12,920 bases of DNA from an uncultured Butyricicoccus sp. (GTDB taxonomy: Bacteria > Bacillota > Clostridia > Oscillospirales > Butyricicoccaceae). Where the stretch lies: positions 1 to 12,920 of the forward strand of contig CAUEJN010000026.1 of the NCBI GenBank assembly GCA_959018045.1, read 5' to 3'. The translations under genes were made by a program, and so were the position numbers. Positions 1 through 6,978 of this stretch are shown one piece after another. How positions within the stretch are numbered: the stretch's first letter is position 1; the number at the start of each line of letters is the position of its first letter. The notes under the pieces are model-generated. The model was not told the origin of the DNA, made no database searches, and saw nothing but the letters and a program-made list of their open reading frames with translations.

Positions 1-41
1 CTGTGCACCCCCGTTGTGCGAACATACGGAATGTTAACCTT

Positions 42-1769
42 TTACTTTACAATTTCCTTTGCAGCGTCAGCCAGCGCAGCGACCTTTGCGTCGGACTCTG
101 CCTTGCTGTCTGCCTTAGCCATAATGTAAACCTTGACCTTGGGTTCGGTGCCGGACGGACGGATGATGAACGAAGTACCGCCTGCCAGCTCATAGTACAG
201 TACGTTCTGGCCGGACAGCTCCATCTCCTCGGTCTTGCCGCAGGAAACGCAGGTGCGCACACCCGACTGATAATCGCGGATGTACTCGACCTTATGGCCT
301 GCAACCTCGGTCAGCGGGGTTGCGCGCAGCTCGGCCATGAGTTCCTTCATGCGCTCCAGACCCGCGACACCCGGCATGGTGATCGAGATGGTCTGCTCGG
401 TGTAATAGCCGTACTTCTCGTACATGGTCTGCATTGCATCGTACAGGGTCATGCCCTTGGTGCGATAGTATGCTGCCATCTCGGCAATCAGCATGGATGC
501 AGTGACGGCATCCTTATCGCGTGCGTAGTCGCCTGCCAGATAGCCGTAAGACTCCTCGAACGCGAACAGGTACTCGTGCGAGCCAGTGGTCTCGAACTGC
601 TTGATCTTCTCGGCCAGGAACTTAAAGCCGGTGAAGGTATCGAAGCAGTCAACGCCGTTCTTCTCTGCCGCAGCGCGTGCCATCTCGGTGGTAACCACAG
701 ACTTGAGCACAGCCGGATGCGCGGGCATGGTGCCGGTCAGCTTCTTGGCCGTGATGACATAGTCGATGAGCAGTACGCCGACCTGGTTACCCGACAGGGT
801 CACATACTCGCCCTCGCTGTTCTTGAGCACGATACCGGTACGGTCTGCGTCAGGATCGGTGCCGATGATGAGGTCAACGCCGTTGGCCTTTGCCAGATCA
901 ATGGCCAGATGGAAGCCTTCCTTGTTCTCCGGGTTGGGAGACTTTACGGTCGGAAAGTCTCCGTCAATGACCATCTGCTCAGGCACACAGATAATGTGCT
1001 TGTAGCCGATGCGCTTCAAAATCTCGGGTACCAGACGGTAGCCTGCACCGTGGAACGGGGTGTAGACCAGCTTAAAGTCGTCGGCAACCTGCTTAACGCA
1101 ATCGGGATTGATGGCAACCTTGAGCACTTCCTTGAGGTATGCTTCGTCGGTCTGCCAGTCCATCATCTTGACAAGCCCCTGTGCCTTGGCCTCTTCAAAG
1201 TCCATGGTCTTGACATCGGCAAAGAAGTCCAGTGCGCCCATTTCCTGAGCGACAACGTCGGCTTCCTTGGGCGGCAGCTGTGCGCCGTCTTCCCAGTATA
1301 CCTTATAACCGTTGTACTCCTTAGGGTTGTGGGACGCGGTGATGTTGATGCCGGCGATGGTGCCATAGTAACGGATGGCAAAGGACAGCTCAGGAGTCGG
1401 GCGCAGCTCGTCGTAGAGCTTGACGCTGATGCCGTTGGCAGCCAGAATGCAGGCAGCCAGCTGTGCGAACTCGGGCGAGAAGTGACGGGAATCATAGGCG
1501 ATTGCCACGCCGCGTGCACAGGCTTCCGAACCGTTCTGGACGATCAGATTGGCCAGACCCTGGGTTGCCGCACCGACCGTAAAGCGGTTCATGCGATACA
1601 GACCAACGCCCAGTACGCCGCGCAGACCAGCCGTACCAAAGGACAGCGGAGCAAAGAAACGATCCTTGATCGCATCCTCATCGCTGCGGATTGCCTCCAG
1701 CTCAGCGCGCTCATCCGCGGTCAGTGCCGGAGATGCAAGCCAGCGCTCATACTCAGCCATATAATTCAT
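42..1769 (-). CDS. pgcA: phospho-sugar mutase (phosphoglucomutase/phosphomannomutase, alpha-D-phosphohexomutase family)
   Basis: Cytoplasmic enzyme that moves a phosphate between C1 and C6 of a hexose, most likely glucose, linking glycolysis to UDP-sugar and cell-envelope synthesis. The 575-residue protein has the four hallmarks of the superfamily in order: the phosphoserine loop TASHNP (Ser146), the metal-binding loop DPDADR (305-310), the sugar-binding loop FEESYGY (404-410) and the C-terminal phosphate-binding loop RPSGTEPK (537-544). Length and the early SFGTAGLRG motif (43-51) match the long Bacillus PgcA/YhxB type rather than the roughly 450-residue GlmM type. The ATG at 1769 has a GAGGTG ribosome site 8 nt upstream; a second ATG three codons in is less well placed. 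It has its own promoter. The family is certain; substrate preference (glucose or mannose) cannot be read from sequence, so the symbol is tentative. Confidence 0.93.
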   Translation of the reverse strand: MNYMAEYERWLASPALTADERAELEAIRSDEDAIKDRFFAPLSFGTAGLRGVLGVGLYRMNRFTVGAATQGLANLIVQNGSEACARGVAIAYDSRHFSPEFAQLAACILAANGISVKLYDELRPTPELSFAIRYYGTIAGINITASHNPKEYNGYKVYWEDGAQLPPKEADVVAQEMGALDFFADVKTMDFEEAKAQGLVKMMDWQTDEAYLKEVLKVAINPDCVKQVADDFKLVYTPFHGAGYRLVPEILKRIGYKHIICVPEQMVIDGDFPTVKSPNPENKEGFHLAIDLAKANGVDLIIGTDPDADRTGIVLKNSEGEYVTLSGNQVGVLLIDYVITAKKLTGTMPAHPAVLKSVVTTEMARAAAEKNGVDCFDTFTGFKFLAEKIKQFETTGSHEYLFAFEESYGYLAGDYARDKDAVTASMLIAEMAAYYRTKGMTLYDAMQTMYEKYGYYTEQTISITMPGVAGLERMKELMAELRATPLTEVAGHKVEYIRDYQSGVRTCVSCGKTEEMELSGQNVLYYELAGGTSFIIRPSGTEPKVKVYIMAKADSKAESDAKVAALADAAKEIVK

Positions 1770-1831
1770 AATCCATTCACCTCATAAACGTTTTGTATCA
1801 AAATCCTTGCGGGAAATACTCCCTTATATAA

Positions 1832-1859
1832 ATTATACAATAAACTTGGTCGTTTGCAA
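1832..1859 (-). promoter_or_regulatory. sigma-A type promoter of the phosphohexomutase gene
   Basis: On the minus strand there is a -35 box TTGCAA (1859-1854), a 16-nt spacer and a perfect -10 box TATAAT (1837-1832). Transcription would start near 1825, giving a leader of about 55 nt before the ATG at 1769. It lies downstream of the serA terminator hairpin, so the mutase gene is probably a separate transcription unit. Confidence 0.7.
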
Positions 1860-1924
1860 GGTAGTTTTTTGTATTTTTTGATACTATTCGGTTTTGCATT
1901 GCCAAAATGATGTCTGGTTTTTCT

Positions 1925-1974
1925 CACAAAATGCACAAAAGCGCGTTTTGGAATTCACATTCCGAAACGCGCTT
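1925..1974 (-). terminator. rho-independent terminator of the serC-serA operon
   Basis: A 16-base-pair inverted repeat (arms 1939-1954 and 1959-1974, loop of 4) follows the serA stop codon by about 47 nt. Read on the minus strand, the 3' arm ends in CGCGCTTTTG and is followed by another T-rich patch (ATTTTG). There is a single C/A mismatch on the minus strand, which becomes a G-U pair in plus-strand RNA. The loop is GTGA, a GNRA-type tetraloop. Confidence 0.8.
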
Positions 1975-2021
1975 GTTTCTATTCTGCGTCGATTGCCGTC
2001 GATTTTCAGAAACCGTCCTGC

Positions 2022-3191
2022 TTACAGATTTTCGATCGAACGCACACGCATCATGCCGTCAACCGCACGAATTGCATCCAGCACTGCGTCGGTCGGTACG
2101 CCGTTCACATCCACGATGGTGTATGCGTAATCGCCGCGCGAACGGTTGCCCATGTTCTCGATATTCATGCCCTGTGCGGACAGCGTCGAGGTGATCTGCG
2201 CGATCATGTTGGGTACGTTCTTATGGATCAGGCACAGACGGTGACCTCCCTCATAGGGTACCTTGAGGTTGGGGAAGTTGACCGAGTTGCGGATGGTGCC
2301 GTACTCGAGGAACTCGCGAATTTCTGCTGCTGCCATCTTGGCGCAGTTGTCTTCGCTCTCCGGGGTGGAAGCGCCGAGGTGGGGCATGATGACTGCATTC
2401 TTCTGTGCCAGCATAGCATCCGAAGCGAAGTCGGATACATAACGCGCAACCTTGCCGCATGCCAGTGCTGCCGCCATGACATCCTCGTCAACCAGCTCGC
2501 CGCGTGCGATATTGATGATGCGCACGCCGTCCTTCATCTTGGCAACCGCATCCTCGTTGATGAGGTACTTGGTGTCCGGGGTGAGCGGTACATGCAGAGT
2601 GATATAATCGCAGTTTGCGAAGATCTCGCTGACATCGGTGATGTGCTTGACTGCACGGGACAGCTTGAGTGCGCCGTCAACCGACAGGTAGGGGTCGTAG
2701 CCCCAAACTTCCATGTCCAGACCGACTGCAGCGTTTGCGACCTGTACGCCAATGGCACCCAGACCGATGACGCCCAGACGCTTGCCCATGATCTCCGGGC
2801 CTGCAAACTTAGACTTGCCCTTCTCGGCAGCCGGACCGATGTCCGGGGTGCCTGCCAGGGACTTGGTCCACTCGATGCCGCCCACGATATCACGAGAAGC
2901 CAGCATCAGACCGCAGACAACCAGCTCCTTAACTGCGTTTGCGTTTGCGCCAGGGGTATTGAATACGACAATACCTTCCTCTGCGCAGCGGTCGAGCGGA
3001 ATGTTATTGACACCGGCACCTGCACGTGCGATGCACTTGAGGTTCTCCGGGAACTTGGTGTCATGCAGCTTGGCCGAGCGTACCAGCACGGCATCGTACT
3101 GGTCGAAGTCCTCGCTGCACGTATATTCAGCCGGATCCAGACGATCCAGACCGACCTTGGAAATCTTGTTAAACAGTTTGACCTGATACAT
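2022..3191 (-). CDS. serA: D-3-phosphoglycerate dehydrogenase (first step of serine biosynthesis)
   Basis: Oxidises 3-phosphoglycerate to 3-phosphohydroxypyruvate with NAD. The 389-residue protein has the 2-hydroxyacid dehydrogenase split catalytic domain, a Rossmann NAD-binding motif GLGAIG (143-148), the catalytic Arg230 in NIARGELVDE, and the catalytic His271 in MPHLGASTPESEDNC. The final ~70 residues (from about 320) form an ACT domain, the usual site for serine feedback. It is the compact form with one ACT domain and no intervening ASB domain. An oddity: where classical SerA has a catalytic Glu in a DVF..EP motif, this protein reads SDFASDAM, so the position aligns with Asp258. Start ATG at 3191 lies 15 nt after the serC stop, with GGGAG 10 nt upstream, consistent with one operon with serC. 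Confidence 0.95.
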   Translation of the reverse strand: MYQVKLFNKISKVGLDRLDPAEYTCSEDFDQYDAVLVRSAKLHDTKFPENLKCIARAGAGVNNIPLDRCAEEGIVVFNTPGANANAVKELVVCGLMLASRDIVGGIEWTKSLAGTPDIGPAAEKGKSKFAGPEIMGKRLGVIGLGAIGVQVANAAVGLDMEVWGYDPYLSVDGALKLSRAVKHITDVSEIFANCDYITLHVPLTPDTKYLINEDAVAKMKDGVRIINIARGELVDEDVMAAALACGKVARYVSDFASDAMLAQKNAVIMPHLGASTPESEDNCAKMAAAEIREFLEYGTIRNSVNFPNLKVPYEGGHRLCLIHKNVPNMIAQITSTLSAQGMNIENMGNRSRGDYAYTIVDVNGVPTDAVLDAIRAVDGMMRVRSIENL

Positions 3192-3206
3192 TGTCCTGAT
3201 TCTCCC

Positions 3207-4295
3207 TTAGCCGTTTTCCTTGGCAAACTTCTGCATGAAGTCAACCAGCTTTTCGACACCCTCGTAGGGCATTGCATTGTAGATGGAAGCACGCATACCG
3301 CCAACCGAACGGTGACCCTTCAGGTTGGACATACCGTTCTCAATCGAAGCCTTGACAAACTTCGCGTCCAGATCGGCGTCACCGGTGCGGAAGGTTACGT
3401 TCATCATGGAACGGGAATCGGCACGTGCTGCCGGCTGATAGAAGGACTGGCTGTCCAGATAGTCATAGAGCAGCTTTGCCTTGACCTCGTTGCGCTTCTG
3501 CATCTCGGTCAGACCGCCGATCTCGTTCTCAATCCAGTCAAGTACCAGACCCAGAACATAGATTGCGTAGGTCGGAGGCGTATTGTACATGCTCTCCTTG
3601 TCAGCCATCAGCTTCCAGTCGAGCAGTACCGGCATCTTGTCCTGCGGGTAGCAGCCCAGCAGATCGTCACGCACGATGACGACGGTCAGGCCGGCCGGGC
3701 CCATGTTCTTCTGTGCACCAGCCATGATGACACCGTACTTGGATACATCAATGGGCTTAGACAGAATGTTCGAGGACATATCGGCGACAACCGGTACAGA
3801 ACCGGTCTCGGGGCAATACTTCCACTCGGTGCCGAAGATGGTGTTGTTGGCACAGTGGTAGAAATAATCTGCGTCCGGGGACAGATCGAGTTCTGCCTGG
3901 GACGGGATGTAAGAGAAGTTATCCGCCTCGGAGGATGCCGCGACATGGATCTCGCCAAACTTCTTGGCCTCCTTGTACGCGTTCTTCGCGAAGTTGCCGG
4001 TCAGCGCATAGTCTGCCTTACCGGTACGCATCAGATTGAGCGGAATGGCGGAGAACTGCATGGTTGCACCGCCCTGTAAAAAGAGAACCTTATAGTTGTC
4101 CGGGATGCCCATCACGCGACGCAGAGAGGCTTCCGTAGACTTGATAATGGAGTCGTACACCTTAGATCGGTGACTCATCTCCATCACTGACATGCCTGAA
4201 CCCTGATAGTTGAGCATCTCAGCAGCTGCGCGCTCCAGCACGGGAACGGGCAGCATCGAAGGGCCTGCGGAAAAATTGAAGATTCTTTCTGTCAT
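3207..4295 (-). CDS. serC: phosphoserine aminotransferase
   Basis: PLP enzyme converting 3-phosphohydroxypyruvate plus glutamate to O-phosphoserine; it uses the product of the gene that follows it. The 362-residue protein opens with the family signature NFSAGPSMLP, has LQGGATMQF (73-81) for cofactor phosphate binding and the Schiff-base Lys196 in MAGAQKNMGPAG. Length is normal for the family. I chose the ATG at 4295 over the in-frame ATG at 4316: AAAGGCAGG (4313-4305) sits 9 nt before 4295, the family N-terminus begins at this point, and nothing like a ribosome site precedes 4316. It is first in the serC-serA operon. No phosphoserine phosphatase gene is in the window. Confidence 0.95.
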   Translation of the reverse strand: MTERIFNFSAGPSMLPVPVLERAAAEMLNYQGSGMSVMEMSHRSKVYDSIIKSTEASLRRVMGIPDNYKVLFLQGGATMQFSAIPLNLMRTGKADYALTGNFAKNAYKEAKKFGEIHVAASSEADNFSYIPSQAELDLSPDADYFYHCANNTIFGTEWKYCPETGSVPVVADMSSNILSKPIDVSKYGVIMAGAQKNMGPAGLTVVIVRDDLLGCYPQDKMPVLLDWKLMADKESMYNTPPTYAIYVLGLVLDWIENEIGGLTEMQKRNEVKAKLLYDYLDSQSFYQPAARADSRSMMNVTFRTGDADLDAKFVKASIENGMSNLKGHRSVGGMRASIYNAMPYEGVEKLVDFMQKFAKENG

Positions 4296-4304
4296 CGCTT
4301 GTGA

Positions 4305-4313
4305 CCTGCCTTT
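4305..4313 (-). promoter_or_regulatory. ribosome binding site that fixes the serC start
   Basis: AAAGGCAGG on the minus strand ends 9 nt before the ATG at 4295. It lies inside the apparent seven-codon extension that a start at 4316 would give, so that extension is probably untranslated leader. Confidence 0.6.
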
Positions 4314-4314
4314 C

Positions 4315-4344
4315 ATTACGTAATACTTTATAGGGATAAAGTAT
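4315..4344. repeat. two adjacent palindromes in the serC leader
   Basis: A perfect inverted repeat with 8-bp arms ATACTTTA/TAAAGTAT and a 6-nt centre lies at 4323-4344. It adjoins and slightly overlaps a 10-bp perfect palindrome ATTACGTAAT at 4315-4324. Both fall between the predicted serC transcription start (about 4348) and its ribosome site, so they could be an operator or a leader hairpin. The sequence is AT-rich, which raises the chance of coincidence. Confidence 0.5.
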
Positions 4345-4354
4345 GAATGTGTCT

Positions 4355-4383
4355 ATTATAGTCCCCCGCCGTACCGCATGCAA
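4355..4383 (-). promoter_or_regulatory. promoter of the serC-serA operon
   Basis: On the minus strand, -35 TTGCAT (4383-4378), a 17-nt G-rich spacer and a perfect -10 TATAAT (4360-4355). It is back to back with the promoter of the plus-strand operon; the two -35 regions are only a few bases apart, so one bound regulator could affect both. Confidence 0.7.
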
Positions 4384-4386
4384 GTG

Positions 4387-4415
4387 TTTCTTTGGCAAAA
4401 CCTTTATGCTATAAT
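4387..4415 (+). promoter_or_regulatory. extended -10 promoter of the QueG-like/decarboxylase operon
   Basis: The -10 TATAAT (4410-4415) is preceded by TG at 4407-4408, giving TGCTATAAT. The -35 at 17-nt spacing is poor (TTTCTT), as is common for extended -10 promoters. A 9-bp motif TTTGGCAAA (4391-4399) lies in the spacer. Predicted start is near 4422, leaving a leader of about 24 nt. Confidence 0.65.
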
Positions 4416-4445
4416 GTAGAAAAACCCGTCGAAGGAGAAGGAATT

Positions 4446-5264
4446 TTGAACATTGTCGATGGATTGTCCGTGTCAGACGGACTCTGTGCATGTGGTGTGT
4501 GTGCGATGGGCACTCTGCTTTCCCACATGGATGACCAGCAGCGGCTGGGTCTGTCCCGTCTGATCGACTCGCCGCGCAGCGTCCTCGTTGCCCTCTTCCC
4601 CTACCTCACCGGCGCACCTTCCGGCAACCTGTCGCTGTACGCCCGGGGGCGGGACTATCACGCGGTCATTGCCGACCGGCTGGGTGCGGTTGCCCAGGCT
4701 TTCCAAACCGAATATCCGGAAAACCACTTCGTCGTGCTGGCCGACGATTCTCCCTTGCCCGAGGTCTACGCCGCGGCGTGTGCCGGTCTGGGCTGCATGG
4801 GGGACAATGGACTGCTCATTCATCGCGACTACGGCAGCTATGTCTTCATCGGCACCATCGTGACCGATCTCGACCTGCCGGCAACCGAGCAGCCACCCGC
4901 AGGCTGTCTGCACTGCGGTGCGTGCCGCCGTGCCTGCCCGGTCGAGCTGGACAAGGCGCGCTGTCTGTCCGCACTCACCCAGCAGGGCGGCACCCTGACC
5001 GAGGAACAGGCCGCGCTCGTGCGCGAGCACCCGCTCGTGTGGGGCTGTGATACCTGCCAGCTGGTTTGTCCGATGAACCGACAGGCCAAACAGACCGACA
5101 TCCCGGATTTCAGGCAGTCCCCTATTGATACGCTGACGCTAGCCGATGTGGACGGTCTGACCCGCCGCCAATTCTGTGGAAAATATCCCGACCGCGCATT
5201 CACCTGGCGCGGCCCCGCGCCGCTCCGGCGCAATCTGACCCTCAAAGGAGGAGACAACCCATGA
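4446..5264 (+). CDS. QueG-like double-cluster [4Fe-4S] protein (short epoxyqueuosine reductase homologue)
   Basis: Resembles the epoxyqueuosine reductase QueG, a cobalamin and iron-sulfur enzyme for the last step of queuosine tRNA modification. Seen here: YARGRDYH (65-72), the region ADDSPLPE...AGLGCMGDNGLLI (99-125), GSYVFIGTIVTD (130-141), a first ferredoxin-type motif CLHCGACRRACP (Cys154, 157, 160, 164), Cys173, and a second CDTCQLVCP (Cys201, 204, 208). At 272 residues it is about 100 shorter than typical QueG and lacks the C-terminal HEAT-like region. The usual G-W-x-G-K-N is GCMGDN here, and the N-terminus has its own CACGVC cluster. The start is TTG at 4446 with AAGGAG 8 nt upstream; an upstream in-frame TTG at 4392 lies inside the promoter. 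The stop overlaps the next ATG (ATGA), so translation is probably coupled. True QueG activity is uncertain; it may be a paralogue with another reductive role. Confidence 0.8.
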   Translation: MNIVDGLSVSDGLCACGVCAMGTLLSHMDDQQRLGLSRLIDSPRSVLVALFPYLTGAPSGNLSLYARGRDYHAVIADRLGAVAQAFQTEYPENHFVVLADDSPLPEVYAAACAGLGCMGDNGLLIHRDYGSYVFIGTIVTDLDLPATEQPPAGCLHCGACRRACPVELDKARCLSALTQQGGTLTEEQAALVREHPLVWGCDTCQLVCPMNRQAKQTDIPDFRQSPIDTLTLADVDGLTRRQFCGKYPDRAFTWRGPAPLRRNLTLKGGDNP

Positions 5265-6616
5265 ATACCCCTCTGTATCATGCGCTGCGCGCCCTGTCGC
5301 AAAAGCATACCGCACGCTTTCACATGCCCGGGCACAAGGGCAAGGATGTTCTGCCCGATTTTGGCTCCATTCTGCCGCTGGACTTCACCGAGGTCTACGA
5401 GACCGGCAACCTGTACACCGGAGAAGGCCCCATCCGGCAGGCCGAGGAACAGGCCGCACGCTTCTACCACGCGCCCGACTGCCATTTTCTGACCGGCGGC
5501 TCGACCCAGGGCATCCACACCATGCTGTACGCGGCCGCCGGAGCTAGAGCCGACGTACTGTTTGACCGCAACTGCCACAAGTCCGCCGCGCATGCGGCTG
5601 CCATGCTCGATCTGTCCCCGGCTTTCGTCTTCCCCAAAACCATCGAGCCGTTCGGCATTCCCGGTCTGCTCTGTCTGGACGACATCGACCGGGCATTGAG
5701 TCAAAATCCATCCATCCGTGCCGTGCTCGTCACCTCCCCCAACTATTACGGCGTGCGGCAGGATATCCCGGCGATTGCAGCCGTCTGCCATGCGCACGGC
5801 GCCAAGTTACTGGTCGACGCCGCGCACGGTGCGCACTTCCCCGCAGTCGGTCTGCCCTCGCCCATCGAAGAAGGTGCAGACCTTGCGGCACTCAGTGCGC
5901 ACAAGACACTCTATGCACTCGGCCAGTCGGCTATGCTGCTGTCGGGCGGCACGATAGACAGTGACCGTCTGCGTGAGGGTGCGTCCCTGTTCGGCACGTC
6001 CAGCCCGTCCTATGCCATGATGGTCAGTCTGGATCTGGCACGCGATGCGCTTGAGCAGGATGACAGCTATCAGAAAGCGGCCGAGGCCGTTCACGCGCTG
6101 CGCCTGCATCTGGCCGAGCACACCAAGTTCCGACCGCTGACCGGGCACGATCTCGACCCCTGCCGTCTGACCGTCTCGACCGCCGGTACCGACTGGACGG
6201 GCGACAAGCTGGCCGACATGCTGTACGAGCGGTTTGGGGTGGCATGCGAGATGAGTGACGCGCGTAATATGGTATGTATCGTCACGCCCGCTGACTTAGG
6301 CGACAATCTGGATCGCCTGCGCAAGGCGCTGGACACCTTATCGCGCGAGGTACCGCAGACCGCGCTGCCCGCGCCCTTGCCGCCCTTACCCGTTCCCCAT
6401 CCGGCTCTGTCCGTGCGCCGCGCCCTGCTCGGCAATGCCTCCACGCTGTTTCTGGACGATGTGCAGCCCGGCATGGTCTGCGCCCGTCCGGTTACCCCGT
6501 ATCCGCCCGGCGTTCCCGTGCTCTGGCCGGGTGAAGAAATCACCGCCGAACACATTGTATTTCTCAGAAATCAATGTTATAATACGATTGACCGCATCTC
6601 TGTATATCAGCCGTGA
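5261..6616 (+). CDS. yaaO: Orn/Lys/Arg decarboxylase-fold PLP enzyme, YaaO/SpeA type
   Basis: Fold-type I PLP enzyme related to basic amino acid decarboxylases, which make cadaverine, agmatine or putrescine for polyamine synthesis. The 451-residue protein shows RFHMPGHKG near the N-terminus (19-27), GGSTQG (79-84), DRNCHKS (102-108), VDAAHGAH (185-192) that stacks on and orients the cofactor, and the Schiff-base Lys215 in SAHKTLYALGQ. The C-terminal domain ends with the typical VTPYPPGVPVLWPGE segment. It lacks the N-terminal wing domain of the large inducible decarboxylases. It overlaps the QueG-like stop by 4 nt. In Bacillus the homologue stands at the head of the tmk-yaaQ-holB region, as here. 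Substrate is not determinable from sequence. Its last ~60 bases are AT-rich and contain a promoter for the next genes. Confidence 0.9.
   Translation: MNTPLYHALRALSQKHTARFHMPGHKGKDVLPDFGSILPLDFTEVYETGNLYTGEGPIRQAEEQAARFYHAPDCHFLTGGSTQGIHTMLYAAAGARADVLFDRNCHKSAAHAAAMLDLSPAFVFPKTIEPFGIPGLLCLDDIDRALSQNPSIRAVLVTSPNYYGVRQDIPAIAAVCHAHGAKLLVDAAHGAHFPAVGLPSPIEEGADLAALSAHKTLYALGQSAMLLSGGTIDSDRLREGASLFGTSSPSYAMMVSLDLARDALEQDDSYQKAAEAVHALRLHLAEHTKFRPLTGHDLDPCRLTVSTAGTDWTGDKLADMLYERFGVACEMSDARNMVCIVTPADLGDNLDRLRKALDTLSREVPQTALPAPLPPLPVPHPALSVRRALLGNASTLFLDDVQPGMVCARPVTPYPPGVPVLWPGEEITAEHIVFLRNQCYNTIDRISVYQP
6555..6583 (+). promoter_or_regulatory. internal promoter for darA-holB-ricT within the decarboxylase 3' end
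   Basis: TTGTAT (6555-6560), a 17-nt spacer and a perfect TATAAT (6578-6583) preceded by TG at 6575-6576, so an extended -10 type. Predicted start near 6590, about 65 nt before the darA ATG. It stands out as an AT-rich island inside GC-rich coding sequence. Confidence 0.55.
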
Positions 6617-6654
6617 TTTTCTTACGGTGAGAGGCGGAAAAGGAGGGTTTCCCT

Positions 6655-6978
6655 ATGAAAATGCTGCTTGCAATCATCAATTCCGATGACGCGCATAGTG
6701 TAATGAATCACCTCATGGAGGCCGGATTCCAGATCACCAAGCTCGCCACCACCGGCGGCTTTCTGCGTGCCGGTAACGTCACCATCCTGATCGGTCTGGA
6801 AGACTCCCGCCTGGACGAGGCGATGGATCTCATCCGCAAATATTCCAATACCCGCAAACAGATCATCCCGACGACGGCAAATCTGGGCGTCGGCTTCCAT
6901 CCGGCCATGCCGGTCGAGGTCACGGTCGGCGGCGCGACCGTATTCGTGCTGAACGTCGAACAGTTTGAGAAACTGTAA
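6655..6978 (+). CDS. darA: cyclic-di-AMP receptor DarA/PstA (PII-like, YaaQ family)
   Basis: Small cytoplasmic trimeric protein of the PII superfamily that binds the second messenger cyclic di-AMP. The 107-residue length and sequence match the YaaQ/DarA/PstA family (formerly DUF970): KMLLAIINSDDA at the start, then GFQITKLATTGGFLRAGNVTILIGLED (24-50) covering the ligand pocket and the T-loop base, and VEVTVGGATVFVLNVEQFEKL at the end. The start ATG at 6655 has AGGAGG (6641-6646) 8 nt upstream. The gene lies 38 nt after the decarboxylase and its stop overlaps the holB start by one base (TAATG). In Bacillus tmk lies before it and yaaR after it; both are missing here. Its downstream partner is not known with certainty in any organism. 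Confidence 0.93.
   Translation: MKMLLAIINSDDAHSVMNHLMEAGFQITKLATTGGFLRAGNVTILIGLEDSRLDEAMDLIRKYSNTRKQIIPTTANLGVGFHPAMPVEVTVGGATVFVLNVEQFEKL

Larger units (their letters stand above)
1770..2021. other. intergenic region between serA and the phosphohexomutase gene
   Basis: These 252 bases hold the serA terminator hairpin (1939-1974), an AT-rich stretch with several T-runs on the plus strand (1865-1880), and the mutase promoter and leader. No plausible gene was found; short open frames here lack ribosome sites and cross the hairpin. Confidence 0.6.

Noticed and set aside
1..41. Terminator after the phosphohexomutase gene
   Set aside because: Only weak 4-5 bp pairings and no minus-strand T-run are present; the real terminator probably lies beyond the window.
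3..1787. 594-codon open frame on plus covering the phosphohexomutase gene
   Set aside because: It is the antisense shadow of a gene with all family motifs. Long antisense frames are expected where codon use is GC-biased, and the translation has no recognisable domain.
2223..4079. 618-codon open frame on plus across serA and serC
   Set aside because: It runs antisense through two clear genes and their junction, has no ribosome site and shows no known domain.
4392..4445. Extended N-terminus of the QueG-like protein from the upstream TTG
   Set aside because: That region contains the promoter -10 and the ribosome site, so it is not translated.
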